Positions 40,561 through 55,107 of a stretch of 64,000 nt of DNA are shown piece by piece (the stretch's first letter is position 1; each line of letters starts with the position of its first letter). Under the pieces are notes generated by a model. That model had not been told where the DNA came from, ran no database searches, and saw only the letters and a list, made by a program, of their open reading frames with translations. The DNA is taken from positions 4,030,001 through 4,094,000 of the forward strand of contig HG738137.1 in the NCBI GenBank assembly GCA_000499405.2. Reading direction: 5' to 3'. A program made the translations under genes and the position numbers. This DNA is from Onchocerca volvulus (Eukaryota > Nematoda > Chromadorea > Rhabditida > Onchocercidae).

Positions 40561-40626
40561 CGGCCTAAACAGGAATCAAACCAGGGAACACAAGGATTTT
40601 GGATCTACCAACTGAGTTATCAGGTC
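40561..40626 (-). pseudogene. tRNA-like pseudogene, anticodon arm damaged
   Basis: On the minus strand the 66-nt piece starts GACCTGATAACTCAGTTGGT (acceptor 5' half, TA, D arm with box A) and ends TGGTTTGATTCCTG (box B-like) then TTTAGGCCG. GACCTGA can pair with TTAGGCC with one mismatch. It is about 7 nt too short, all missing from the anticodon arm, and the T stem has mismatches. Start and end are most like tRNA-Lys, but the isotype cannot be read. It is probably a dead tRNA or a short interspersed element made from one. Confidence 0.5.
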
Positions 40627-40903
40627 AGCAAATCACAGATGATGACAGGAAAAACAGGAGAATTTGGAACGTTTTATTGAAATGACCCAAAACCTAACAA
40701 ATTCTCCATTATTTATCACGTTTACGAAATAATATTTGATTGATTTTTTAAGAATATTGTCTTCCATCGCAAAATTCAGCAGAAAAAAAAATCAACCATG
40801 ACAAATCAAAAGTTGTCCAGAAAGTGATAGCAATAGTTTAAAGCTCTGCAGGCATGAAGTGAAAGAACGAAACAATGAATGTTAAATCGGATCCATCAGT
40901 AGA

Positions 40904-44351
<3,448 letters not shown>

Positions 44352-44784
44352 ATTTCTGCAATAAGCACATTATGAAAATTTTCAAAGATGATTAACGAAA
44401 GTCATAATAAAACTTGACATATATATTTGTATGTAGCGAAAGGAAAGACAAAGGTTTGCTGCTAAATACTTTATTCATTACTGTTAGATTTTAACCACTA
44501 AAACATTCAAAGCAAATGCTTCTTTTGCGATGGAATCTACTTTCAATATTCTATCCTAACAAAATATACTTCACTTGGAACAACTTCTCGATAAATTCTC
44601 TAAAAAATTAAATCGATTTGACAAAACTACAGGAAAAACTTGGCCATCGGGAAACGAACTTTATACAATCTCTATTATCTTTACCAAAATGAGACAAGTA
44701 TTTTCTAACTTGATCTCATTAACAAAAATAGCTTTTGTCGGAAAAATCCGAAAGATAATTATTGTAAACAGGGATTATTGAAGA

Positions 44785-45325
44785 TCAAGAACTACGAAGA
44801 CAGTTTCAAGGGACAAGTCGATAAACATGTTTACTGCCAAAATAAAAAACAAAAGGGCAAACATGCTTACCGTCAAGACGACAAACATGTTTATCGCCAA
44901 AAACAATTAACAAGTAAACAAAATGCGGCCGATCAATCAGGAGGCGATAAATTGGAGATCAAGAAAGGAGGAGAAGTCCCGAAAGGATTTAAAGGTTTCG
45001 GATTTTGGGTCAAAGGAAATTCAAGTTCCAGTTCAAATCTACTTCGAAATTTTTGCACCGACACAGCAAGATTTATAACGACATAGATTGACGCAGCAAT
45101 AGCAACAAATCGACAGTCAAAGAATTTCGTTCTTCTTTGGAACTGACAAGGGAAAGAATAATTCAGCGATCAATTCGACTGGATCTTCTCAAATAGTTGC
45201 TGACAAGAAAAACCACTCTTCCATCTATCAATAAAACTTTCTACTAAAGAATTTTCTCTGTCACATCAACAATAAAGCAAAAAATTTTCCCGACACCTTT
45301 TGCAGCATGTAAAATATGTGCCACA
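44785..45325 (+). repeat. non-autonomous Helitron-type repeat
   Basis: Units of the AAACATGTTTACYGCCAAA type (44815-44915) are followed by GAGATCAAGAAAGGAGGAG, GGATTTAAAGGTTTCGGATT, TTCAAGTTCCAGTTCAAAT, GGGAAAGAATAATTCAGCGA and CCATCTATCAATAAAACTTT. The same blocks occur at 5.4-6.6 kb and, in part, around the Helitron relics at 18-20 kb. A continuous frame from 44778 to 45086 through it is lysine-rich, repeat-encoded and not a gene. It lies 0.45 kb upstream of the src start. Confidence 0.65.
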
Positions 45326-45895
45326 AATAAATATACAAATATAAAAAAGGACAGATGATTCGTATCTGTATCTGAACCGGCTTCATAATATAATTACTAA
45401 ATTAATATTTTTATTCAGAAAGTAATCAGGAATGGACTGAATAAATTCATAAATATACTGATTAACAAAAGACCTAGAAAAATATATCAAATGTTACATC
45501 GCATCCTGCGATAACTAAAGGAAACAGTCATCACATAAAATAAAAACCATTAATTAAGCAGAAATACCATTATTTCCGTTATGCATCACTAATAATTCTA
45601 AATAGGGGAACCTCTTAAACAGAATTCTTCAAATTCACTGATACATTGGATAACATGATTTAATTGTAACTAAAACTCACAACTGATGTAATGATTTTAA
45701 TATAATACGTACATGATTAATGATTTTTTATATATAATACGCATTATATAGTCCATAATACATTCATACTGACAGGAAAGAAACCCCTAATGCTCTTAAT
45801 TGAAATAAAAAAAAATTTCTATATTTGAATTATCGAGAGAAGTAGAAGTGATAAAAGTGACACATTAAGTACATAGACAGATCTTTTTAGAATCA

Positions 45896-47263
45896 TTAAC
45901 TTTTCATAAAACTTTTCTTAGCAATATGAGACCTATCTTGTTCTTCCACAAATGTCAGTATTAACGGTACAAAAATGAATATGAAAATGATGAACACCAA
46001 AACGAACCAAAGTCCCTGAAACAAATCTTAATAGATTGTACATAATGTGCATCACAAAGAGATCCCATTTTAAAAAATCAAAAAAGTACATCAGCAGTAT
46101 TGATGAAAAGGGTGGAAAGTTCGAAAAGTAATCATATGTGAAATAATTTGTAAAATTTCTATCGTAGAAGATATGAACCGATCGGTATGTATCAGCAGAA
46201 AAATAGCCTTAACCAAGCAATTATCAGAATTCAATTGCCAGAAAATCCATTCATGCAAAATGTAAAAAATGATCGGAGTTACCTTGAAAGTAGCGTCAGG
46301 AGATCTTGCATCTACGAAATGAACAGTATCACCCACATTTTCAGTTGATAAATTATCCCGTACTTGAGCAATATAAGCATCTGTCTTTTCAAATAACTCT
46401 TCGACACTTTTATCAGATAAATCATTGTTACTTAAAAGAGGCCTGCAAAATATCTAAATCTGGTAAAAAATAATGAAACGACTGAATAAAAAAGAAAAGG
46501 AAATAATTACTAGTTAATCTATTATATATATATAATTATGTCTTCTTAATGTGGATTTCTTTTTGGAAGCATGATATCTGCTTAGAAAAGCAATTATCAT
46601 TAACCTATCATCAGCCATCTTCTCTGCTTCTGATTCGCCAAAGTTATCGTTACCTAAAAAATTAGTTCCGTGTTCCAAATCTAATTCTTTTCGTAATTTG
46701 CTCACTGGGATTCTGATAAATGGCATAGCATAAATATCCTGTTCAGAAACAATGTTGTTGACCCTTTTCAAGTCGGAGAGCTATAAATATTCTATATTAA
46801 TAGATAAATAAATAAACATATATATTTACTTATTTGAGATGAATTAACTTAGTAACAGAACACAAATCAAACCACAATTTGATTAATATTCTATTGTTGA
46901 ATGAATTATCTCAGATCATCTGAACTTATCAGTAAAATAATCAAGCAAAATAATTTATTAGTATTAATGGATAGAAATGTTTACCGAGACAGAATACTGC
47001 ACGGCAATTTTGTTCAAATTATCACCGGGCCTCAATTTCCTTTCGACAATAACCTATAATCAGAACAAGATGCTCATTATAGTACATTATTGAAAATCAA
47101 TAAAAACGAAAAGATGTGAAAAGAAAGCTTGAAATTAAACTTTATTGCTACTCATCGTCTTGTCCCATCGATTTCGATTTTCACCGTTATTTCTATTACC
47201 ATTCCTCGAACGTAATTCTATCGTTTCCGTACTACTTCCTTCAACAGCACGAGGAGTAATCAT
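45896..47263 (-). CDS. LysM-domain single-pass membrane protein (LYSMD3/4-like)
   Basis: Exons 47263-47141, 47053-46985, 46780-46605, 46442-46283 and 46015-45896 give 215 residues. The LysM domain covers about 42-90: VIVERKLRPGDNLNKIAVQY, SVSLSDLKRVNNIVSEQDIY, FIRIPVSKL. A charged linker follows (ELFEKTDAYIAQVRDNL, HFVDARSPDATFK). A C-terminal membrane helix at about 177-199 (GLWFVLVFIIFIFIFVPLIL) and a short basic tail end the protein. This order matches animal LYSMD3/LYSMD4 proteins, tied to Golgi or plasma-membrane location; LysM usually binds N-acetylglucosamine chains. Exon 1 begins right after TTTTTAG with ATGAAATGATT: the first ATG would give only two codons, so I used the second. An upstream coding exon ending in G is also possible. 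Confidence 0.82.
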
Positions 47264-48313
47264 TTCATCTAAAAACAATCAACAATAATAGGAAAACAGA
47301 CAAACTTCTAAATGCGAACATTCGTCATTGCAAACGACATTAACAACTTCGAAATCTTTAAATTTCAACTTTGAAACAAGGAATCTTCTAACTAAACAAT
47401 AACTTTGAAACAAAGAAACTCTTGACTTTTAAATCAACAATTAAACAGCTATCTTTGGATGAGGAAATTTTAGCGGAAATTTACTCCTTTTATACATAAT
47501 AAAAGGGGAAATGAACAGCTTATCGATTACTGTAAGAGATAAAACGCGTTTATTTGACCGTTCATTTACAACAAAACTTCTACTACTTATTCGAATTTAG
47601 ACTCATTTATTCAACCTATGCTTACTTTTTCCTTTTGTCAAGATCTAAAAGTATTATTCAGTGCTTTCATGATTCGATAAGGAGACTCATTCCCACACTA
47701 ATACTCTGCAAGTTCGGATTGCGATAGAAAGAATTTTAACGAGAGTGAAATGTCACGATTGATTAAATCTTTCACTAGTACCAATTCCCCGCAAATTGAG
47801 GTAAAGGGGTAGGTCATACTTGAAGAGAAAGGTCAGGACATATCATCTGTACTCATCCGAACTGCTGATAAAAAGAGATAAAAGCATCACCGAGATGTCC
47901 TGATCCGTGACGTGTTCCTGGCAATGTACACTCATTGGAACGCGTCGTGAAGGGGCGGAATCGATTTGTTCAGTATTAGAGTGTATGTGTGTGTGTGTCT
48001 GTATGTGTTTAGTGCTGGTTGAATGCTTTTTGAACGATCGTTGACACGATCAAGGCGGTCCAGTGCTACATTTTGTTTACCTGTGATGGATTGTCGGCCT
48101 AATTCAGACTGTTTACTTTTCACTCATCCGATCGCTGAAGCACTACTGATAAAAATTAGAGCCTAAAAAGCCAGACTGATATTGATTGGTTGATCTCGTT
48201 CTTGAACACCATTATCATTCCTCTTATCAGTCGCATCAAACGAGCTTGTTACTCTTGACTATTACTGATATTCATTTAATTTCAGGTTTACGATAGAATT
48301 TACCATCTTTAAC
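47264..48313. promoter_or_regulatory. divergent upstream region of the LysM and IDH3A genes
   Basis: About 1 kb between opposite start codons. It holds a GTGTATGTGTGTGTGTGTCT repeat at 47981-48009 and a GC-richer part at 47880-48130 that is probably promoter sequence. A GTAAAC donor at about 48083 (minus strand, after ATCACAG) could end a 5' exon of the LysM gene. The plus-strand acceptor TTAATTTCAG ends at 48285, 28 nt before the IDH3A ATG, and is a probable spliced-leader site. Confidence 0.45.
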
Positions 48314-50826
48314 ATGATAGCACGGCGTTGCATAAAAGCAACTACAACGGTTATACCCAGCGTAGCTAAAGCCAGTACAAATGGCGTACGTCGAGTTACA
48401 CTCATCCCGGGTATTTTGCTTTTCTTCTTTCTTTAGGTGTCTCTTTCCTTTTTTAATTTCGCTGAGTTTTGATTTCGGAAAAAAAATTTTTTTTTTAAAA
48501 CAATATAAGCTTAAATTAAATAACTTTATCTGGTTTATACATTTGTCTTCCATTATTTTATTGCATCAGTTGAAGGACAGTTTTCATCAAAGTCTACAGA
48601 TTAACTTTCAATTGTAATATAAACTGAGTTTTTTCATCCCAATATTATACTTACTCGTTTCTTAACTTGAAAAAGTGGCAGATTCCTCTTCTGAATTACG
48701 AATAGATTTATAACGACCCAATGGCTAGATTTCGGAAATAAACCTGCCATTTTTATGGTATTAAAACAATTCCGAACATTTTGGACATTTTGTGCAAAAG
48801 ATTTTAGGAGATGGCATCGGACCCGAAATATCATCTTCAGTACAAAAAATATTCGAAGCAGCAAAAACACCAATTGAATGGGATCTTGTGGATGTCACAC
48901 CTGTTAAAGGAAATGACGGAATTTTCCGAATACCTTCAAAGTTAATTTCTCTTTTGTCTATAAACTGTATTAGATTTGGAGAAGTAGCAGATTTTCTTTC
49001 TGAACTACGGTACAGATTTACAACGACCCAATGGCTAGTTTTGTAAATAGTTGTTTTCAGTTATGTTCGTCGTAAATTAGTCTTTTTGATAAAGAGATGA
49101 GTAAGATGGTATCCTCTGATTGCCAGATGAATTTTGGTGTTCACAGTTTTGTTTCAGATGTATCGAATTGATGAGGGTAAACAAAGTTGGCTTAAAAGGT
49201 CCCCTTGCAACGCCAATTGGCAAAGGGCATCGTTCGCTTAATCTTGCTGTCAGGAAGTAAGTTATTTGAGGAATTTACTTTGGATGAAATCGTGGACAAG
49301 AAAAGATAGTAATAAATTGCAGAGAATTCAATCTCTATGCAAATGTGCGGCCCTGCAGATCCTTGGCAGGTCATAAAACACTTTATGATAATGTCGATAT
49401 TGTAACAATTAGAGAAAATACTGAAGGAGAATATTCTGGAATCGAGCATGAGGTTTTCTATTTTGCATTGTTTCTATTTGGCGATATTTCTGTTTTTCGT
49501 TTTTATTTTTGGCTTATTGGAAACAGTATAATTTCGAAAATGATACTTAGTTTATAAAAAAATTGTGACGACTTGAAGATTTGCTTTACAGCTAGTCTTC
49601 AACAAGCAATTATTATTCGTGTACATCAGTTTTTTCTTCAATCTTTCCAGTTTAATTGCTCAAATTTTAAACTTGCATTTGTTGTTGAAGATGTTAGGAT
49701 CGAAATATTTACAAGATAAAGGATTTTATTTCGCATATTAAGTAATTTTTTATATTGTATTATTTTGATTTGTTAAATTGGTAAATTAAAAATCATTTCA
49801 AATCAATTTAAGTATTTTAGATCGTAAGTGGTGTTGTCCAAAGTATTAAACTGATAACAGAAGATGCATCAAGACGCATTGCTAAATATGCATTTGAATA
49901 TGCACGATCAAGTGGTCGAAAAATGGTGACTGCTGTTCATAAAGCAAATATAATGCGCATGTCAGATGGTCTGTTCTTAAATATGTGCCGTGAACAAGCC
50001 GCAAAATACTCGGACATAAAATTCAATGAAGCATATTTGGACACTGTTTGTTTGAATGTGAGTTACATGACTATTTTTTAAGTTATATTTTTTTGCAGCA
50101 TTTTCTGTTTACTTGTTCATTTCCTATCTAAATATATACAGAATCTAGATTATAAAATTTTTTGAAAATAATCTAGATTTTAGATGGTTCAAAATCCAAA
50201 TCAGTATGATGTGTTGGTAATGCCAAATCTCTATGGTGATATATTATCAGACTTATGTGCAGGTTTGATTGGAGGTCTTGGTGTAACTCCTTCAGGAAAT
50301 ATTGGTGATGATGCTGCCGTTTTCGAATCTGTGCATGGTACTGCGCCAGATATCGCTGGGCAGGTAAAATGGCATTTTCAGCTATTGCAAATTACAAATA
50401 AATGTGCCAATATCTTTATAAAAGTGAAGTATTTTTTAATTTTTCAAATTTTGCAGAACAAAGCAAATCCTACGGCATTACTTCTTTCGGCAGTGATGAT
50501 GCTGCGTTATCTGAGATTAACATCGCATGCAGATAAGATAGAAAAAGTGAATTTATTCTCTTTTTGCTTTATTCTGTTCCTGTTCTTATTTATTTTGACG
50601 CGATAATTTTCATAATGCAAGTTTATATGGTCTGTATTAATAAATTATTTAATATATTACTCCACTTTTAATTGTAGTTAAATATAATTTTTAAAATTAT
50701 TTTTTGTTTCAGGCCTGCTTTGATGCGATCAGGGAAGGCAGTGAGAAGACTGGTGATTTGGGCGGTCATGGCACATGTTCTTCGTTTACTGATGATATCT
50801 GCAAACGTATACGAAATATGGATTAG
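48314..50826 (+). CDS. idha-1: mitochondrial isocitrate dehydrogenase [NAD] subunit alpha
   Basis: Eight exons, 48314-48410, 48808-48940, 49158-49256, 49323-49452, 49821-50057, 50184-50363, 50457-50546, 50713-50826, encode 359 residues (human IDH3A: 366). The first 27 residues, [20 protein letters not shown] onward, are Arg/Lys/Ser-rich without acids, a mitochondrial presequence. Family motifs: [136 protein letters not shown]. The conserved Arg, Tyr, Lys and Asp of the isocitrate and metal site are present. The enzyme converts isocitrate to 2-oxoglutarate in the matrix as part of an alpha/beta/gamma complex. Introns 1 and 2 carry two copies of one 66-bp segment. Confidence 0.96.
48674..48739 (+). 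repeat. 66-bp segment in IDH3A intron 1, copy 1
   Basis: AGTGGCAGATTCCTCTTCTG to GGAAAT is about 80% identical to 48983-49048 in intron 2, with TAACGACCCAATGGCTAG (here) against CAACGACCCAATGGCTAG. No other copy was noticed in the window. Confidence 0.75.
48983..49048 (+). repeat. 66-bp segment in IDH3A intron 2, copy 2
   Basis: AGTAGCAGATTTTCTTTCTG to TGTAAAT repeats the intron 1 segment in the same orientation. Both copies end shortly before the following exon or intron end, but no acceptor lies inside the shared part. Confidence 0.75.
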
Positions 50827-53800
50827 TGTTATAAAGTTCTCAATTCATAAATTGAATCTTCAGAAAAATTTTTCCTAGAAGAATATGATTTCGATCTTAG
50901 ATGAGATGCTGATTGGATTCAAATTTGTACTTTGTTAGAGTCATTGATATAGATGTTTGATCTTAATATACTGTGTAGTGCTATGTGGATATAGTACCAT
51001 CAATTTGATTTTATTTTTTATTTTTTCGAAACTCTCGCTTTCGAATTCTTCTATACCTAATTTTAGTCTATGGTATCTTTAGGCTGTTTTTTTTCTTCTT
51101 TTTTTAAAAGCTAACCTTCTAATTTAATTATATGTACATTATTAGAAAGTCTTTTACTTTCACTCCTGTTTTAATAATTCAGCACATTTTATATTACTAG
51201 TAACGAGCGAATTAAAACATCTATTTTCTTTTTAATCTTTTTTTGTTAGTTGCATTTTGATCATGCACAAATTTTGTTAAGAATAATTTTTAGCTAAAAC
51301 GTTAACAAATTGTGCTTATAGTTTGCTTATTGTAGTATTTTCATCATTTAGCTTATTTGTATTATTAAAAGATGTTGTAATTTAAAAACTTTACAAAATA
51401 GATTTCTTTAAAATTTTTTTATTGTTTGATTTTTTAATGTCAGCTTTGCGTTCTTGCAATGTTTTGAATGAATAATTTGTTACAGTAATTGTGTGAAAAC
51501 CTATTCGTTTATTTTCCACCTTCTTACTTAATCCCTTCAATTGGTTCAGAGCGAGACAGTAGATCCTGAATTTATTCCATTTCTCGACAATAGATATGGT
51601 TTTTATGCATTTGTATTAGCCAAGTCATTGGCATTAGCAAAGTAATAGCTGCTAGAATGAGTAAAAAATTATTGAATTAGGAAAATACTAGAATTTAATT
51701 CCGAGATTGGATTTTAGTACTTTCCTAATCCGGTGTTTCCTTTTTTCGGTGTAGTAATTATTATTTTAGGAGAAAAAAAAAATGAAAAACTTGAATTAAA
51801 AGATAGTTACTCCATTATGAAGTATGATCCAAAATGGTGAAGTTTGCTAATGCTTGTTAATAGTCGTTGTCTATTGTCATTTTCAAGTAACGATTCATTT
51901 TTCACATAATCAGTATCAACTGATGACGTTTCGCAGATAGTGGTAATAGAATTTTGAAAAATCCACGAGAAAAGAGTGTTTTCATTTTAAGGTAGATTTT
52001 TGCGTTGAGAGTTATCGGGTAGATGCCATGATGATTCCTCTTGCATCCACTAAACGTTTTAAGATTTTTGGAGATTCTAATTTTAGATTCGTTTCCATTT
52101 TCATCCAAAATAGTGGAAATATGTTTCTATGATTTCTCATAATTGTTGAATTTTCATTTAAGTATTATATTTAAATTTGCGTTTCCATACATAAGTTTGC
52201 AGGAAAAATCAAAAGAGATCCGCCCCATTGAGGATATTTCTTTCCACACAATAAGCAGAATCGTTGGAAAACCACATCCAAATGAAAGAAATAAGAATCA
52301 AGCTAGTCATTTGCTGCCTCATTTACTTAGCTCATCTATTGCTGTAGAGTTTCCGTCGTCATTTTCGATGTTTCTCTTTGCTTTCCATTTTTTCTCATGA
52401 AATTGCATAACTCGCTCATATTAAAGATCTGTTTATACAACGCTTTTTCTACTACAAGAATTTAAGATAATCATGCGACTTTCGATTGAACGCGTCATAT
52501 GTTTGAACAAAATTCAATATAATTTTGTCTTCTAATTGTCTTTGAAGAGAAGTGAATTTATATATGAAATAAGGATAGTAGATTTTTTGTATAAATAAAC
52601 AGGAATAGTTTATGATAATCCTAAGACAACTTCGAATTTTCGATCCATGAAACATGAATATGTAATATAAGAACACTAGCTGCTTTGAAATATTTGAAGG
52701 TAAATAATTGGATGAATGAATTATTGATGAAAGTGTGATATAGATTTTCTTCCAGCACGCCAACGCATGTCGGATGCTACTACACATTCTAGCAGTGAAA
52801 GATATTTCATTTTTCACTAACTGTTCATCATCCGTACACACATATATAAGCAGAGATGGAGAAAGGCTCAGCTTATCGATCACTATTTCAAACTTTAAGG
52901 CCTCATCTTCTTTCCTAAATGCCTTTGGCCTATTCTGTTATCATGATTTGTGCCGTATTTTATGAATGCTTCGTCTCGCCGAAATCACATAGATTCCTCT
53001 CTTCATTTTTTGTTGTGTGCTTAGACATCTTAGTTTCAATACGTTTATACAGAAAAGAGCTTTATTAATCAGATTGGAAAATGGTGTAGAACAGAATTTT
53101 TTCTTTTTTTTTTTTTTTTGCAGTCCTATATACTTTAAGAAAGTTTTGTTTTGAAAAGATGAGTAAAATTTATTAATTATTCGACGAATCAGGGGGGAAG
53201 ATGCTCTTAGGAAGGCAAGTTAATTATTAGATAAATTATGCAAAATTCAATGGAAATCTTTGAATGGGATTGAAATGCTACGAATTTTCAAAAATTAGAA
53301 TCCATCTGTTTTCCGAATGCTAATTTTCTAAAATTTAATTCAGCTATGCCAAATATCTTCACATTCAAGGTTTTGCTATTCCTCGTATTCTTTGTATAGC
53401 AAATTAAAATTAGAATTTGTTTTACTTTATCGAGACAACTTTATTTGCTTTTTATTATAACAGAAAACTTTCAATCAATTATTTTTCTTCTTCATTTGGT
53501 ACACTTATTATTTTGTCTCCTCTCAGTATATAATGTATTTCGCTATAAGAATACTTAATATAATGATTTTTTCATTGGACAAGTTCTCCAACTAAATATT
53601 AAAAACCGGTTGGAAGAATATTCTGTGACGTGAGCACTTTGTTCCTATCGCTAGAGAGTGTATGCATGATCGAATTGGCCTGAGGCTGGCAGTCCTTGGA
53701 AACATGCCTCCCTCGTTCAGTTTTTCCACCCTAAGTATCTTCAGGAAGGTGTTCCATGAAGGTAGCTGATACTTTCTTGGGTGTCAATCAACTCTCATGA

Positions 53801-55107
53801 CTCTGTTGAGTTGATGTATCAGTTAACACTGTGACCTCATGACTTTATGTATCAGTCAACTGGTGACCTCTTGACTTTATTGGTTTATGTTGCCTTAAAT
53901 ATTATTTGTCTTCTGTCAAGCTCTCTCAAAAGAATGCTGTAACATGCTGGAAATTGACAAATTGAAATTAGACTTCTCTGATATTTGCATAACACGTTGA
54001 TATTATGTACCGTAATCTTATGTAATGTATCTCTTGCTGTGGCAGTTATCTACTACGGTATATTTATAAAGGAAGTGCATCATCTAGCCTGTAGGATTTT
54101 TGATCTTATGATATGATCATATACTTATCACGAATTGGCTTTGCAATACACAACTATGAGAAAAATGGGACTTATTATTTCTAAGACTTCAATGATTTCT
54201 TGCCATTCTTATTTACTATTACTTCAGATATTCCTATTTCCTCTTTACTTCTTATCAACTTTATCCCTAGGATATGATACTTCGATTTCATTCTCCCATT
54301 GATATCACAAATATGATCGAGAGTCTGCTTCTCAAATGAATCTAACGTTTTAGTGTTAAGTTTTAATCATTTCCTTTAACCCTTCGCTGGAAAAGAACTT
54401 AGTAGAAATTAGTGGTTGTTTTTTGATGTGTTGAAATTTCCATTTTTCACTAGCCTATTAATAATATCAGACGTGAATATTCATTTAATTCTTAGTTCAT
54501 TATTTCAGAAATCTCATAACTTCGCCAAGTAGTGAGAATTTGTATAACTTTGTATTATGTCATGATCTTACTTTAGCAACTTTCAATTCCAAAAATACTT
54601 GTCGAGCTGTGCACTCACTAAGATTTTAGATAACGAAAAAAAGGGGGAAAAGAATAAATTTCGTTATTGTTTGTAATGTTTAATGATGAATATGAATTAT
54701 TAATATAGACTCAAAATTTAAAAAGTGTATTTAGAAGAATTTTTCATCACCAAAAATTACTCCTTTACAAACTGTTCGTGAATATAAGGCCGTAACTCCG
54801 ATATTTATCACTTGCAATTGTATCTTATTGCACCAATAGCGATATTCCTCTGTATTTTACTTTTTCTTTGTTTTTTTTTTAATCTCATATGAAGGATGTT
54901 TTTCAATTTAGCATTATCACCGTCAAAATACGTTAATTCGTCTAATTTGAGGTATGGGAGATGGAAGAAATTTTATTTTAGAAAAATAATTTAATTGCGA
55001 AGAATATTAGGTTCACTTTTCTACTTATTATCTCAAATTCTCTATAATTTTTGTTTAGGGTGCTGTTTTGTATACTGGAAATCAACAGTAATCCATAATC
55101 AGCCAGT
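50827..55107. other. 4.3-kb intergenic region, IDH3A to endophilin
   Basis: AT-rich with many T tracts. A GC-richer patch at 53630-53890 holds a two-unit direct repeat, ATGTATCAGTTAACACTGTG onward at 53814-53846 and its variant at 53847-53878. Frames at 52143-52400 and 52883-52452 have no family resemblance. The endophilin promoter must be at the right end; AATCAGCCAG at 55106, 1 nt before the ATG, may be a spliced-leader acceptor. Confidence 0.45.

Noticed and set aside
44778..45086. 102-codon lysine-rich frame as a gene
   Set aside because: It is made of the minisatellite and conserved text of a dispersed repeat.
47932..48123. 63-codon minus-strand frame as first coding exon of the LysM gene
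   Set aside because: No in-frame ATG before its ATCACAG|GTAAAC donor (a stop lies directly upstream). It may be a 5' untranslated exon at most.
52143..52400. Plus-strand 85-codon frame with an internal TTTGCAG acceptor
   Set aside because: No phase-compatible donor or second exon and no family match.
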